DNA of 15,331 bases from contig JAGBRZ010000232.1 of the NCBI GenBank assembly GCA_017632155.1, positions 1-15,331 on the forward strand, read 5' to 3'. This stretch comes from Clostridia bacterium (GTDB lineage Bacteria; Bacillota_A; Clostridia; Oscillospirales; CAG-272). A model generated the notes under the pieces. The model was not told the DNA's origin. It did no database searches and saw nothing but the letters and a program-made list of their open reading frames with translations. The position numbers and the translations under genes were made by a program. This document shows, piece by piece, positions 1 through 7,187 of this stretch; positions within the stretch are counted from its first letter, which is position 1; each line of letters begins with the position of its first letter.

Positions 1-661
1 CGCCGAAGCCGGATGCGCTCTCGGTGATCTTATCACACATATTCTTTGCCATATCCTTTTCCTTGAGGGAGATATAGCCGCCGCAGCACTCGTTGCGGTA
101 GGGGTAGATCACGGGAGTTGCGCCGAGAGCGCGGATGAAGTCCTCCATGATCTTGGGATTCTCGGGATCGTCGAATGCGAGGATGCCCGAGGGGCGAAGG
201 AGCAGACAGCCGTAGTATGCGCCGATCTTCTTGCCGGTGAGGGGCTTGACAACGCGCTTCTTGAGCTCGTCAAAGCCGATGGTATCGCGAAGAAGCTCGA
301 GGAAGTGAACGACGTTTGTCTCACCCGCATAGGGAGTGTCGAGCTTGAGGTAGTTGTTTGCTCTGAAGCGGATGTCATCAACGTTCTTCATATCGTCATT
401 GACGCGCTTGATAACGTGATGGCAAGCGGAACAGAGGGTTACGAGATCCTGACCCTTTGCCTTTGCTTCTGCGAGAGCACGTACGGAGGAGAGCTTGGTT
501 GCGATCTCGTCACTGCCGAGGGGGTATACACCGCCGCAGCACTGCCAGTTCTCGATCTCTTCAAGCTCGAAGCCAAGTGCCAGCGCGGAAGCTCTTGCAT
601 AAGCGTCGAGATCCTTTGCCTTGTTCTTCAGAGTACAACCGGGATAGTAACTGTACTTCAT
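1..661 (-). CDS. hdrB: HdrB-like CCG-domain iron-sulfur subunit (partial, C-terminus off the left edge)
   Basis: The visible 220 residues begin MKYSYYPGCTLK and carry one complete cysteine-rich CCG domain: C9, the C41-C42-G-G pair and the C77-S-A-C80 pair. A second domain starts with C152 and C192-C193-G-G. Its closing CxxC would lie beyond base 1. Two CCG domains are the signature of heterodisulfide reductase subunit B, which binds noncubane 4Fe-4S clusters; related folds occur in SdhE, GlpC and LutA-type proteins. In bacteria without methanogenesis, HdrB-like subunits usually act in cytoplasmic electron-bifurcating or disulfide-reducing complexes. The start is supported by AAAGGATAAAG just upstream. 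It follows ldh by 33 bases on the same strand and probably shares its transcript. The partner hdrA/hdrC genes are not visible, so the exact complex is inference. Confidence 0.85.
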   Translation of the reverse strand, partial: MKYSYYPGCTLKNKAKDLDAYARASALALGFELEEIENWQCCGGVYPLGSDEIATKLSSVRALAEAKAKGQDLVTLCSACHHVIKRVNDDMKNVDDIRFRANNYLKLDTPYAGETNVVHFLELLRDTIGFDELKKRVVKPLTGKKIGAYYGCLLLRPSGILAFDDPENPKIMEDFIRALGATPVIYPYRNECCGGYISLKEKDMAKNMCDKITESASGFG

Positions 662-694
662 TATCTTTATCCTTTCAAAAATAATTTCCAAAAA

Positions 695-1642
695 TTAAAA
701 TTCCAGCTTTGAAATAACCGATTTAAGCGATTCTGCACTTGCGTGGAGCTGTCTGATCTCCTCGTAGGTCAGATCCATCGGGACCTTACCGTTCATTCCG
801 TGAGGTCCGACAAGAGTCAGAGTGGAGAGGCAGACGTCCTCGATGCCGTACTCGCCGTGCATCATGGAGGATACCATAAGCAGCGAGTCGGAGGATGCGA
901 GAAGCATCGAGCAAAGCTGGCAGACCGTCTGTGCGATCGCATAGAAGGTCGCGCCCTTGTTCTTGATGATGACGCCGCCCGAGTTGCGGACGTAGTCGAT
1001 CATATATTCCTTGTCAAGGGGTTTGATTTCGGGATTCTTCTGCGACATAAGTCTGTGATACTCGTCGATGTGTACGCAGGATACGAATGCTCTTGACCAG
1101 GGAACGAAGGAAGTGTCACCGTGCTCGCCGAAAACGTAAGCGTGGATGCTTCGCTGGGAAACACCGTAGTGCTCGGAAAGCGCGTAACGCAGACGTGCGG
1201 TGTCGAGAAGGGTTCCCGAACCGATTATCTGATTTTCGGGAAGTCCCGAATACTTGGTGAACGCATAGGTCATAATATCCATCGGGTTGCTTACGATAAT
1301 GTAAAGCGCATCGGGACATACCTTGACGATCTCGGGGGTAATGCTCTTCATGATATTGAGGTTGATCTGAGCGAGATCGATTCTTGTCTGACCCGGCTTG
1401 CGCGCCACACCCGAGGTGATGACAACGATATCCGAGCCCTTTGCATCCTCATATTCACCCGCAATGATCGAGATGGGCTGACGGAAGAAGGTACCCTGGG
1501 CAATATCCATTGCCTCGCCCTCCACCTTATTCTTGTTGATGTCGATCAGGACTATTTCGGACGCAATATCCTCGTCCGAAAGTGCAAACGCGATTGTTGA
1601 GCCGACGTTACCGGCTCCGATGATGGTGATCTTTGCTCCCAC
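695..1642 (-). CDS. ldh: L-lactate dehydrogenase (lactate/malate dehydrogenase family)
   Basis: A 315-residue cytoplasmic NAD-dependent 2-hydroxyacid dehydrogenase of normal family length. The N-terminal Rossmann motif G-A-G-N-V-G-S spans residues 9-15, and D34 should bind the NAD ribose. Catalytic residues are present: R87 in the mobile loop, D147 and R150 (DTAR), and H174 in GEHGD. T232 (KGAT) is lactate dehydrogenase-like. The loop reads ARKPGQTR, which puts Arg81 at the substrate-specificity position (Gln102 in standard numbering), where lactate dehydrogenases have Gln and malate dehydrogenases have Arg. I keep the lactate call because the overall sequence and T232 resemble clostridial Ldh, but the substrate could be oxaloacetate. 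The start codon is GTG, seven bases after AAGGAGG. It is transcribed from a consensus sigma-A promoter and continues into hdrB. Confidence 0.85.
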   Translation of the reverse strand: MGAKITIIGAGNVGSTIAFALSDEDIASEIVLIDINKNKVEGEAMDIAQGTFFRQPISIIAGEYEDAKGSDIVVITSGVARKPGQTRIDLAQINLNIMKSITPEIVKVCPDALYIIVSNPMDIMTYAFTKYSGLPENQIIGSGTLLDTARLRYALSEHYGVSQRSIHAYVFGEHGDTSFVPWSRAFVSCVHIDEYHRLMSQKNPEIKPLDKEYMIDYVRNSGGVIIKNKGATFYAIAQTVCQLCSMLLASSDSLLMVSSMMHGEYGIEDVCLSTLTLVGPHGMNGKVPMDLTYEEIRQLHASAESLKSVISKLEF

Positions 1643-1712
1643 GGCAAATCCTCCTTGTGAATACTTTGTCTTTGAATAAAGGCGTTTTCATAGGAAGTCG
1701 AATCGCGGCATT

Positions 1713-1734
1713 TTGCCCCGACTCATTCGGGCAA
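1713..1734 (-). other. Hairpin in the ldh leader RNA
   Basis: TTGCCCGA and TCGGGGCAA (minus-strand sense) form an eight-pair stem with one bulged base around a five-base loop. It lies about 28-50 nucleotides into the predicted 120-nucleotide ldh leader. There is no U-tract after it, so it is not an obvious terminator. Function unknown. Confidence 0.4.
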
Positions 1735-1768
1735 TTTCACAGAAACTACCCAATCTACGACATTTTAC

Positions 1769-1797
1769 ATTATAGCACAAATCGGTTTTCTTGTCAA
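1769..1797 (-). promoter_or_regulatory. Consensus sigma-A promoter for ldh-hdrB
   Basis: In minus-strand sense the sequence is TTGACA, 17 bases, TATAAT, with an extended -10 TG one base upstream of the hexamer. Both hexamers are perfect, so basal transcription should be strong. The start point should be near 1762, giving a leader of about 120 nucleotides. Apart from this promoter, the leader hairpin and the divergent promoter at 1932-1960, I see nothing else clear in the 1643-2030 gap. Confidence 0.85.
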
Positions 1798-1931
1798 TAT
1801 AATTAATACATATTCGGCAAGTTAACCTACAATTAATATAAGTAATTACATAGAAAATTTGCACTTTGCTCAAAAGAATTTCCGACTTTTTGCGGCAAAA
1901 TTCCTCAATTGCGGATTTTTGCCTGTTTTGC

Positions 1932-1960
1932 TTGATTCCGCGTTGGTTTTATGATATAAT
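1932..1960 (+). promoter_or_regulatory. Sigma-A promoter for the beta-propeller gene
   Basis: TTGATT, 17 bases, TATAAT, with the predicted start near 1967, about 64 bases before the gene. The same TTGATT/17/TATAAT form occurs before the antiporter at 4318-4346. Confidence 0.75.
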
Positions 1961-2030
1961 TTAATCGTCAATGATATGTTTAAAACATCATCATTTTCAA
2001 TCATAACAGAAACGGCAGGGAATGTGTTTT

Positions 2031-3461
2031 ATGAGCTCTCTTTATAAACAATTCAAGCGGAAATTTTCTTTGTCAATGTATAAAAATATGCAGATCCCGA
2101 TGGGTGGAATGGACTTCTTTAAGGATTTCGTCCACGACACGCGCGGTAATCTTTATCCCGCCGTGGAGATCGGCGAAAGCTGCGCCGAATCCGTCGGTGA
2201 AAACAAATACAAAATCTCGGGCGGAAGCGCAGAGCGTGTCTTTTGCCAATTCTTTCCCTTTGCGACCTATGAGGCAGAAGCCGAAAGCCTTTGCGGTGAG
2301 ATGGGATTTGTTTTCCGTCTGCCCGACCTGACCGCTTCGCTTACTGTTGACGGCTCCTCTCTTCTCTACCTCTGCGAGGATCACCGCGAGGAGATCCCTC
2401 TCCCCAAAGCCTTTGCGGAAAACACCGCGTGGCTTGTCAGCTGCCGACCGGGCGCGTTTGACGTATATTATAAAGTCAACGGCAAAGCGGAATTTTTCAT
2501 AACCGTTGAAGAGCCGAAGTTCAACGAGTCAAACCGATATGCATCTTTCAGCGACGGATACGTTTCTCTGTTCGCCGCGGGTGAGGTCAGTGTCACGCGC
2601 GTTTCATCTTATCTTGACAACGGCGTTTCGATCGCCGATTTCCGCCCCATCCGCTACGAGGACGGAAGCGTGATGACCGAAAACGGAAAGGTTTTCTTCA
2701 CCGCCACCGTCCGTTTGCAGGCGGGAAATTATCAGGCGATATTCTCGTGGGTTCCCGGCACGATGAAGTTCGAGATGACGGGTGCGCTCTTTTTCGACTG
2801 CGGCGACTCTTTTTGGCGCGGCTGGCTTGCCTCTTGCTTGCTTTATCACAGGGATAAAAAGCAATGGTACGTCTGGGTCAGCTCATTTGAGCACGAACAC
2901 ATCCTCGCACACGGCGCATTCGAAGGCGACCCGCGCTTCGGCGTGAACCTTGCCGACGTCACCCTTATGCAAAAGGCTGATGACAGCTCCGAAATGACCG
3001 ACTTCGTCGGCTTCAAGGGCGACGAAGACCCCGATCTGATCTATGATGCCGTCACCGACCGTTGGCTGCTCGCCATCTGCCGCCTCGATCACGAAACACG
3101 GAAGTACATTTACGTATTTTTCGAATCGAACGATCCATTCGAAGGCTTCAAATACATCGGCAAAGGCGTCGAAGGAGCATCCGAAACGGGCGGAGTTTTC
3201 GTCCGCGAAAAGAATGACCTATTCTTCGTTTGCGGAAACGATTTCCGCAAACGCTCCGAATACCGCATCTACTCAAAGGACGGAATGAAGACCGCAAAAT
3301 TCAACTATCCCGACGGCGGATTCCGCGGATGGGGCTGCGTGATGCCCCTGAAACTCGGCTCGAGAACGCGATATTTCTGGCTCACCTTCGACCGCCACAA
3401 CGGAAGCGATTATAATTGGAGCTACGGAAATATTTATTGCTTTGAGGCGGACGAAATGTGA
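2031..3461 (+). CDS. Glycosidase-like five-bladed beta-propeller protein, family uncertain
   Basis: A 476-residue protein with no signal peptide and no membrane segment, so probably cytoplasmic. It is rich in aromatic residues and short beta-strand patterns. The C-terminal half contains D-E-D-P-D-L-I-Y-D (residues 331-339) followed by a W-L-L-A-I-C-R strand, and an S-E-T-G-G-V-F segment near 384-390. These resemble the acidic blade motifs of GH43/GH32-type beta-propeller glycosidases. The N-terminal 200 residues look like a beta-sandwich but I do not recognise them. An in-frame ATG lies nine bases upstream at 2022. I chose 2031 because the weak ribosome binding site CAGGGA ends about nine bases before it, whereas it abuts the earlier ATG. 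The gene is single, with its own promoter and a weak terminator. Carbohydrate processing is an inference from motif resemblance only. Confidence 0.6.
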   Translation: MSSLYKQFKRKFSLSMYKNMQIPMGGMDFFKDFVHDTRGNLYPAVEIGESCAESVGENKYKISGGSAERVFCQFFPFATYEAEAESLCGEMGFVFRLPDLTASLTVDGSSLLYLCEDHREEIPLPKAFAENTAWLVSCRPGAFDVYYKVNGKAEFFITVEEPKFNESNRYASFSDGYVSLFAAGEVSVTRVSSYLDNGVSIADFRPIRYEDGSVMTENGKVFFTATVRLQAGNYQAIFSWVPGTMKFEMTGALFFDCGDSFWRGWLASCLLYHRDKKQWYVWVSSFEHEHILAHGAFEGDPRFGVNLADVTLMQKADDSSEMTDFVGFKGDEDPDLIYDAVTDRWLLAICRLDHETRKYIYVFFESNDPFEGFKYIGKGVEGASETGGVFVREKNDLFFVCGNDFRKRSEYRIYSKDGMKTAKFNYPDGGFRGWGCVMPLKLGSRTRYFWLTFDRHNGSDYNWSYGNIYCFEADEM

Positions 3462-3479
3462 TTTTTTGCATCACTTTTT
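3458..3479 (+). terminator. Weak intrinsic terminator overlapping the stop codon
   Basis: GTGAT and ATCAC form a five-pair stem with a seven-base loop, directly followed by TTTTT. The stem begins inside the stop region of the upstream gene. Short stem, so moderate confidence. Confidence 0.45.
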
Positions 3480-3501
3480 ATCAAAAACCGCAAGAATATT
3501 T

Positions 3502-3528
3502 TTAGCAATCCATCTAATCGTTTGCCAA
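3502..3528 (+). promoter_or_regulatory. Possible degenerate second CIRCE element
   Basis: TTAGCAATC, nine bases, GTTTGCCAA. It matches the CIRCE half-sites at 8 of 9 and 6 of 9 positions with the exact nine-base spacer, 66 bases upstream of the perfect element. It may be an auxiliary or decayed HrcA site. Confidence 0.35.
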
Positions 3529-3567
3529 GAATTCACCCCAAAATCAACCTCATAATTCAAAATATTT

Positions 3568-3594
3568 TTAGCACTCTCCGCGCGAGAGTGCTAA
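3568..3594 (+). promoter_or_regulatory. CIRCE element (HrcA operator) upstream of hsp20
   Basis: TTAGCACTC, nine bases, GAGTGCTAA: a perfect match to the CIRCE inverted repeat bound by the heat-shock repressor HrcA. It lies 140 bases before the hsp20 start codon and predicts HrcA repression relieved by heat. I could not identify convincing -35 and -10 hexamers around it. In this phylum CIRCE usually controls groESL and dnaK, so use on hsp20 places this chaperone in the same regulon. Confidence 0.95.
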
Positions 3595-3600
3595 TGTTTT

Positions 3601-3614
3601 CTGTTTAGAAACAG
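3601..3614. other. Short perfect palindrome in the hsp20 upstream region
   Basis: CTGTTT, two bases, AAACAG, starting seven bases after the CIRCE element. The two-base centre is too tight for a stable RNA loop, so a protein-binding site is more likely than a hairpin. No known regulator recognised. Confidence 0.35.
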
Positions 3615-3733
3615 ATTTGTCATTAATAGTTCACATATCAGGTGTATCATAATAGTGTCAAAAACAGGCGCCGAAAGACACAAAATAACACAAAAAATTT
3701 ACTCGATATAGAACCTAAAAGGAGGATTCTGTT

Positions 3734-4159
3734 ATGTTTGGACTTACACCCTTTAGAAGCAATTTTTACGTTTCTGCTTACGACCCGTGGAAAGAAATGG
3801 AGGAGTTTGAAAAACGCTTTTTCGGACAGCGGACTCCTGCCATGAAAACCGATATCCGCGAGGCTGACGGAGCATATATTCTTGAGGCGGAACTGCCCGG
3901 ATTCACCCGTGAGGACATCCACGCCGAGATCAAAAACGGCTATCTCACCATCCGCGCCGAGCGCAAATCGGAGAGCGAAGATAATAAGGAAAACTACCTC
4001 CGCCGCGAGCGCAGCTTTGGCTCTTTCTCCCGCACCTTCGACCTTGAAGGCATCGATGCAGATGCTATCTCCGCATCCTTCAAAAACGGAGTTCTGACCC
4101 TCGAGCTTCCCAAGCTTGCGCCGAAGGCGGAGGAAGCAAAGAAGCTTGAGATTAATTAA
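3734..4159 (+). CDS. hsp20: Small heat shock protein, Hsp20/alpha-crystallin family
   Basis: A 141-residue ATP-independent holdase that binds unfolding cytoplasmic proteins and forms oligomers. After a short N-terminal arm (residues 1-35, with the motif DPWKEMEEFEKRFF) comes a complete alpha-crystallin domain. It includes D-I-R-E-A-D-G-A-Y, the E-A-E-L-P-G-F strand, and the diagnostic A-S-F-K-N-G-V-L-T-L motif near 110-120. The tail ends K-L-E-I-N, matching the I-x-I-type C-terminal anchor used for oligomerisation. AAAAGGAGG lies eight bases before the ATG. Length is typical. A CIRCE operator precedes it and a strong terminator follows, so it is a single-gene heat-inducible unit. Confidence 0.93.
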   Translation: MFGLTPFRSNFYVSAYDPWKEMEEFEKRFFGQRTPAMKTDIREADGAYILEAELPGFTREDIHAEIKNGYLTIRAERKSESEDNKENYLRRERSFGSFSRTFDLEGIDADAISASFKNGVLTLELPKLAPKAEEAKKLEIN

Positions 4160-4187
4160 GTTTTAGTTGTTAAACGATAGTTGCAGT

Positions 4188-4235
4188 TGAAGGCTGAGCT
4201 CCGCCCAAGCGGGTGGAGCTCAGCCTTCATTTTTT
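4188..4235 (+). terminator. Strong intrinsic terminator after hsp20
   Basis: Perfect 15-base arms TGAAGGCTGAGCTCC and GGAGCTCAGCCTTCA, with further pairing inside, followed by six T. It ends hsp20. Confidence 0.92.
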
Positions 4236-4317
4236 CTTTTGTCAAAATAACCAACCATTGCCCACTCTTTTCCTCAAAAGATTGTCGCATATTTTATGAC
4301 AAAAAACTCCAAAAGTC

Positions 4318-4346
4318 TTGATTATCCCACCTATTTATGATATAAT
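4318..4346 (+). promoter_or_regulatory. Sigma-A promoter for the antiporter
   Basis: TTGATT, 17 bases, TATAAT. The predicted start near 4353 gives a leader of about 40 nucleotides, too short for a riboswitch. Confidence 0.8.
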
Positions 4347-4391
4347 ATGGACTTGTGAAATTCAAAAACATAAAGAAAGAAGATAATCAAA

Positions 4392-5681
4392 ATGACATCA
4401 ACCATTTTTATCACGCTGTCTATCGCACTCCTTTCGGGTCTTCTTCTCTCGCGTGTTGCGAAGAAGGTCGGACTCCCGGCGGTAACCGCATATCTCGTTG
4501 CGGGCGTTCTCATCGGTCCCTATCTCCTCGGTCAGTTCGGCATCGGCTTTGACCACGAGGCAAACTCCCCCGAAAAGTACAAGATCCTTTGCGATCTTGC
4601 GCTCGGATTCATCGCATTCGCGATCGGTAACGAATTCCGCCTTGAGCAGCTCAAAAAGATCGGTAAGCAGGCGACCATCGTCGGTATCGGTCAGGCGATC
4701 GTCACCACCATTGTCGTTGACGCAGGACTTATTGGCCTTTCCTTCATCCTTCCCGAGGGATGCCTTCCCATTCCCGCGGCAATCATCCTTGGCGCAGTTG
4801 CAACCGCAACAGCTCCCGCGGCAACCCTTATGGTCGTTCGTCAGTACAAGGCGAAGGGTCCCGTAACCGACATTCTCCTTCCCGTTGTTGCTCTTGACGA
4901 TGCAGTCGGACTTGTCATCTTTGCGATCTCCTTCGGCGTTGCGGGTGCTATCAACACCGGCACCATCGACCCCATCTCCATGATCGTTAACCCCCTCATT
5001 GAGGTCGTTCTCTCGCTCATTCTCGGCGCAGTTATGGGCTGGCTTTTCTCCTTCACCGAGAGATTCTTCTTCTCCCGTTCGAAGCGTATGGCAGTTTCGG
5101 TTACCTTCGTAATGCTCACCGTTGCGATCTCCTCTCTCAAATTTGAGGTTGGTCATTTCCACATCGCATTCTCGAGCCTTCTTGCTTGCATGATGCTCGG
5201 AACCGTATTCTGCAACATCTGTGACTTCTCCGAGGAGCTTATGGAGAGAGCCGACAGATGGACCGCCCCCCTTCTCATCCTCTTCTTCGTTATCAGCGGC
5301 GCAGAGCTCAACCTTGGCGTTTTCACCAACTGGGTATTCGTCGTTATTGGCGTTGCTTACATTGCATTCCGCTGCATCGGTAAGTATTTCGGCGCACGCT
5401 GGAGCGCAAAGATCTCGGGCTGTGACGAAAATATCGTAAAATACCTTGGCATCACCCTCTTCCCGCAGGCGGGCGTTGCACTCGGTATGGCAGCTCAGGC
5501 TCTCACCTTCGGCGGTGACATCGGCGTGCTTGCGCAGTCGATCACCCTCTTTGCAGTACTTATTTACGAGCTTGTAGGTCCCGCACTCACCAAGATCGCA
5601 CTCACTAATGCAGGCGACATCAAGGCAGAAGGCAAGACCAATGCACGTGAGGAAGCAAAGAAAGCGATGGCACAGAAATAA
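4392..5681 (+). CDS. Kef/CPA2-type cation:proton antiporter, membrane domain only
   Basis: A 429-residue integral membrane protein with about 12 hydrophobic segments, beginning at the first residues (TIFITLSIALLSGLLLS). It belongs to the Na+/H+ exchanger (CPA2) family that trades Na+ or K+ for protons. Residues 137-145 (T-A-T-A-P-A-A-T-L region) match the unwound-helix motif. D169-D170 in the next helix (V-A-L-D-D-A-V-G-L) match the double-aspartate ion-binding motif typical of electrogenic members. There is no C-terminal TrkA-N/RCK domain as in KefB/KefC; the tail is a 30-residue charged segment ending KKAMAQK. The ribosome binding site is weak (AAAGAAAGAAG). Neighbouring stress genes fit a role in pH or Na+ homeostasis. 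Ion selectivity cannot be told from sequence. Confidence 0.85.
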   Translation: MTSTIFITLSIALLSGLLLSRVAKKVGLPAVTAYLVAGVLIGPYLLGQFGIGFDHEANSPEKYKILCDLALGFIAFAIGNEFRLEQLKKIGKQATIVGIGQAIVTTIVVDAGLIGLSFILPEGCLPIPAAIILGAVATATAPAATLMVVRQYKAKGPVTDILLPVVALDDAVGLVIFAISFGVAGAINTGTIDPISMIVNPLIEVVLSLILGAVMGWLFSFTERFFFSRSKRMAVSVTFVMLTVAISSLKFEVGHFHIAFSSLLACMMLGTVFCNICDFSEELMERADRWTAPLLILFFVISGAELNLGVFTNWVFVVIGVAYIAFRCIGKYFGARWSAKISGCDENIVKYLGITLFPQAGVALGMAAQALTFGGDIGVLAQSITLFAVLIYELVGPALTKIALTNAGDIKAEGKTNAREEAKKAMAQK

Positions 5682-5704
5682 GTTACTAGTTGCTAGTTAA
5701 AGGT

Positions 5705-5735
5705 AAAAATCCCGCCCGAAATGGGCGGGATTTTT
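5705..5735. terminator. Bidirectional terminator between the antiporter and the sigma array
   Basis: AAAAATCCCGCCC, five bases, GGGCGGGATTTTT. The stem is GC-rich with A/T tracts on both sides, so it can stop the antiporter transcript on plus and the converging anti-sigma 1 transcript on minus. Confidence 0.9.
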
Positions 5736-5785
5736 CGATTTTATCAAAACAAAAAACAACAGTAGCGAGAAAGTTTTTGAGAATT

Positions 5786-5951
5786 CTTAAGGAACTTTTT
5801 TCAAAAAGTTCCTTAAGTCGCCGTCCGCAGACGGCGAAACTCTTCCTTGTGCTTCGGAATGGCGGCGCCCCGCCGACATTCCGGAAGGAGTAAAATCTTC
5901 CCTTCGGGGAAGATTTTCGCTCCTTCACCCCGCGCGCCCGCAGGCGCGCGG
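5786..5951. repeat. Cluster of five consecutive palindromes
   Basis: Five adjacent inverted repeats fill most of the 291-base gap between two convergent genes. (1) 5786-5817: CTTAAGGAACTTTTT, two bases, then its perfect complement. (2) 5818-5837: TCGCCGTC/GACGGCGA with loop CGCA. (3) 5856-5882: GGAATG-g-CGGCG/CGCCG-a-CATTCC. (4) 5884-5926: GAAGGAG plus AAAATCTTCCC, closed by a TTCG loop. (5) 5930-5951: CCGCGCGCC/GGCGCGCGG with loop CGCA. None has a clear U-tract for the minus-strand gene. It looks like a composite, MITE-like intergenic repeat, but no coding or transposase remnant is visible. Confidence 0.75.
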
Positions 5952-5972
5952 CTTTTCTTTGCACTAAATGCG

Positions 5973-7187
5973 TCAATCAATAAGATTTCCGCGTGAGTCG
6001 AACTTTAACTCAACAACTCCGTCCGAGCAGGTTACTTGAGTCAGCGAGGTATCTCTTATCCAGTCACCCCAATTCTTGCTCATAGTCGTCCACTGTTTTA
6101 CGGTACCTGCAAACTTAAATTCCGTCAGAACAGGGTTATCTCCGAACGGCACAAACAGTGTTTTAATGGTCGATGGAAGAGATACACTTACAAGCTCATC
6201 GTTTTCCAAAAAAGCGCTGTTCATAATTCTGATAACGCCCTCCGGGATAACGACTTTTGTCAAACCGGGCTTGTTGAAAAACGCAACGGATCCGATAATC
6301 TCAACGCTTCCGTCATCGGGAATGACGCTGTTTGCAAATCCGCAAAGGAGAACTTTATCCTTGATGCGGATAAGACAGTTGCCCTTCTCGGTGTAAAACT
6401 TGTTTTCAGGCGAAACCGTGATGCGCGAGAAGTTGCGTCCGCGGTCACCGTTGTAATAAACACTTCCGTCTATTTCGGTTACACCAGCACCGATATGAAG
6501 ACTTTCGAGATTTGTGCACTGGTCGATAACCTGCGCTTTGACATACTCAATACTGTCCGGAATTATGATGTGTCTGATAGCCGGATAACTGAAATCGTCG
6601 GCAGTAATCGTGGCTTCCTTGTAATCAGGATTAGTAAGACGAATCTCCTCGATTCTCTTTTGCTGTTCGATCTGTTCAATAAAAATTATCTTTGTAACCG
6701 GAAGACCTTCGTAAACCGAGCCGATATAGGCGGTTTCATCAGTGCAAGTACCCCAACCTATGAAGGATGCACTCTTGCCATCCTCATTTATCATATAGAG
6801 CAAGCCCTCACTTCCGTGCTCATCGGGCACAAATTCGGTCTCTTCGGGTTCTGTGACGGGCGGCTCGGTTTGGGCGAGTGCCTCTGTGGCTTCGGGTTTC
6901 GGCTCGGTCTCCTCAACTCCGGGATTAGCACCCGCGCCGAAGCCGCCGAACGGGTTCGTGTTCTTCGACACAAAGCTTATGACGGGGATGATCGCGCCGA
7001 GAAGCAGCGCGCAAGCAGCCAAAACTGCGATCTGTTTTACCCAGATAACATGCCTTTTGCCCTTCGACGGCATTCCCGCCGTGACCGCGTCGGTCCTGAC
7101 GCGTGACATGGTATCCGAGATCATCGCGTCGTCGATATACTCGATCGACTCAAGCAGACGTCTTTTTTGATTCATATTAAGGCTCAT
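5973..7187 (-). CDS. Anti-sigma-like membrane protein 1 with BspA-type LRR ectodomain
   Basis: 404 residues, starting at the ATG that overlaps the sigma 1 stop (ATGA), ten bases after GGAGGG. A longer in-frame start at 7313 lies inside the sigma gene and is not used. The cytoplasmic part (1-47) has the motif L-L-E-S-I-E-Y-I-D-D-A-M-I-S, shared with the three paralogs downstream of other sigma genes and inferred to contact sigma. One TM helix spans about 48-73, preceded by basic residues (inside-positive). A Pro/Glu/Thr-rich stalk (90-122) leads to an ectodomain opening G-S-E-G-L-L-Y-M-I-N-E-D-G-K. It carries LRR_5 strands such as V-V-I-P-E-G-V-I-R-I and V-S-L-P-S-T-I-K-T-L, and ends near C-S-D-G-V-V-E-L. 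No classical zinc anti-sigma domain is present. Sensing an extracellular ligand or cell-wall state is inference. Confidence 0.8.
   Translation of the reverse strand: MSLNMNQKRRLLESIEYIDDAMISDTMSRVRTDAVTAGMPSKGKRHVIWVKQIAVLAACALLLGAIIPVISFVSKNTNPFGGFGAGANPGVEETEPKPEATEALAQTEPPVTEPEETEFVPDEHGSEGLLYMINEDGKSASFIGWGTCTDETAYIGSVYEGLPVTKIIFIEQIEQQKRIEEIRLTNPDYKEATITADDFSYPAIRHIIIPDSIEYVKAQVIDQCTNLESLHIGAGVTEIDGSVYYNGDRGRNFSRITVSPENKFYTEKGNCLIRIKDKVLLCGFANSVIPDDGSVEIIGSVAFFNKPGLTKVVIPEGVIRIMNSAFLENDELVSVSLPSTIKTLFVPFGDNPVLTEFKFAGTVKQWTTMSKNWGDWIRDTSLTQVTCSDGVVELKFDSRGNLID

Noticed and set aside
1735..1830. Rex redox-repressor operator before ldh
   Set aside because: Only isolated half-sites (GTTAAC at 1821-1826, TGTGAAATT in the leader) are present; no TTGTGAA/TTCACAA-type palindrome at the promoter.
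4398..5162. Minus-strand frame of 254 codons opposite the antiporter
   Set aside because: Low-complexity Asp/Asn/Gly/Lys-rich product created by the complement of membrane-protein codons; no ribosome binding site.
5736..5972. Insertion sequence between the antiporter and anti-sigma 1
   Set aside because: No transposase fragment and no flanking duplication recognisable by eye; only palindromes are present.
6036..7106. Long plus-strand open frame of 356 codons opposite anti-sigma 1, and a similar one at 8400-9368 opposite anti-sigma 2
   Set aside because: Both are antisense shadows of LRR-coding genes that have clear domain content, ribosome binding sites and coupled partners. The plus frames show no recognisable domain or ribosome binding site.
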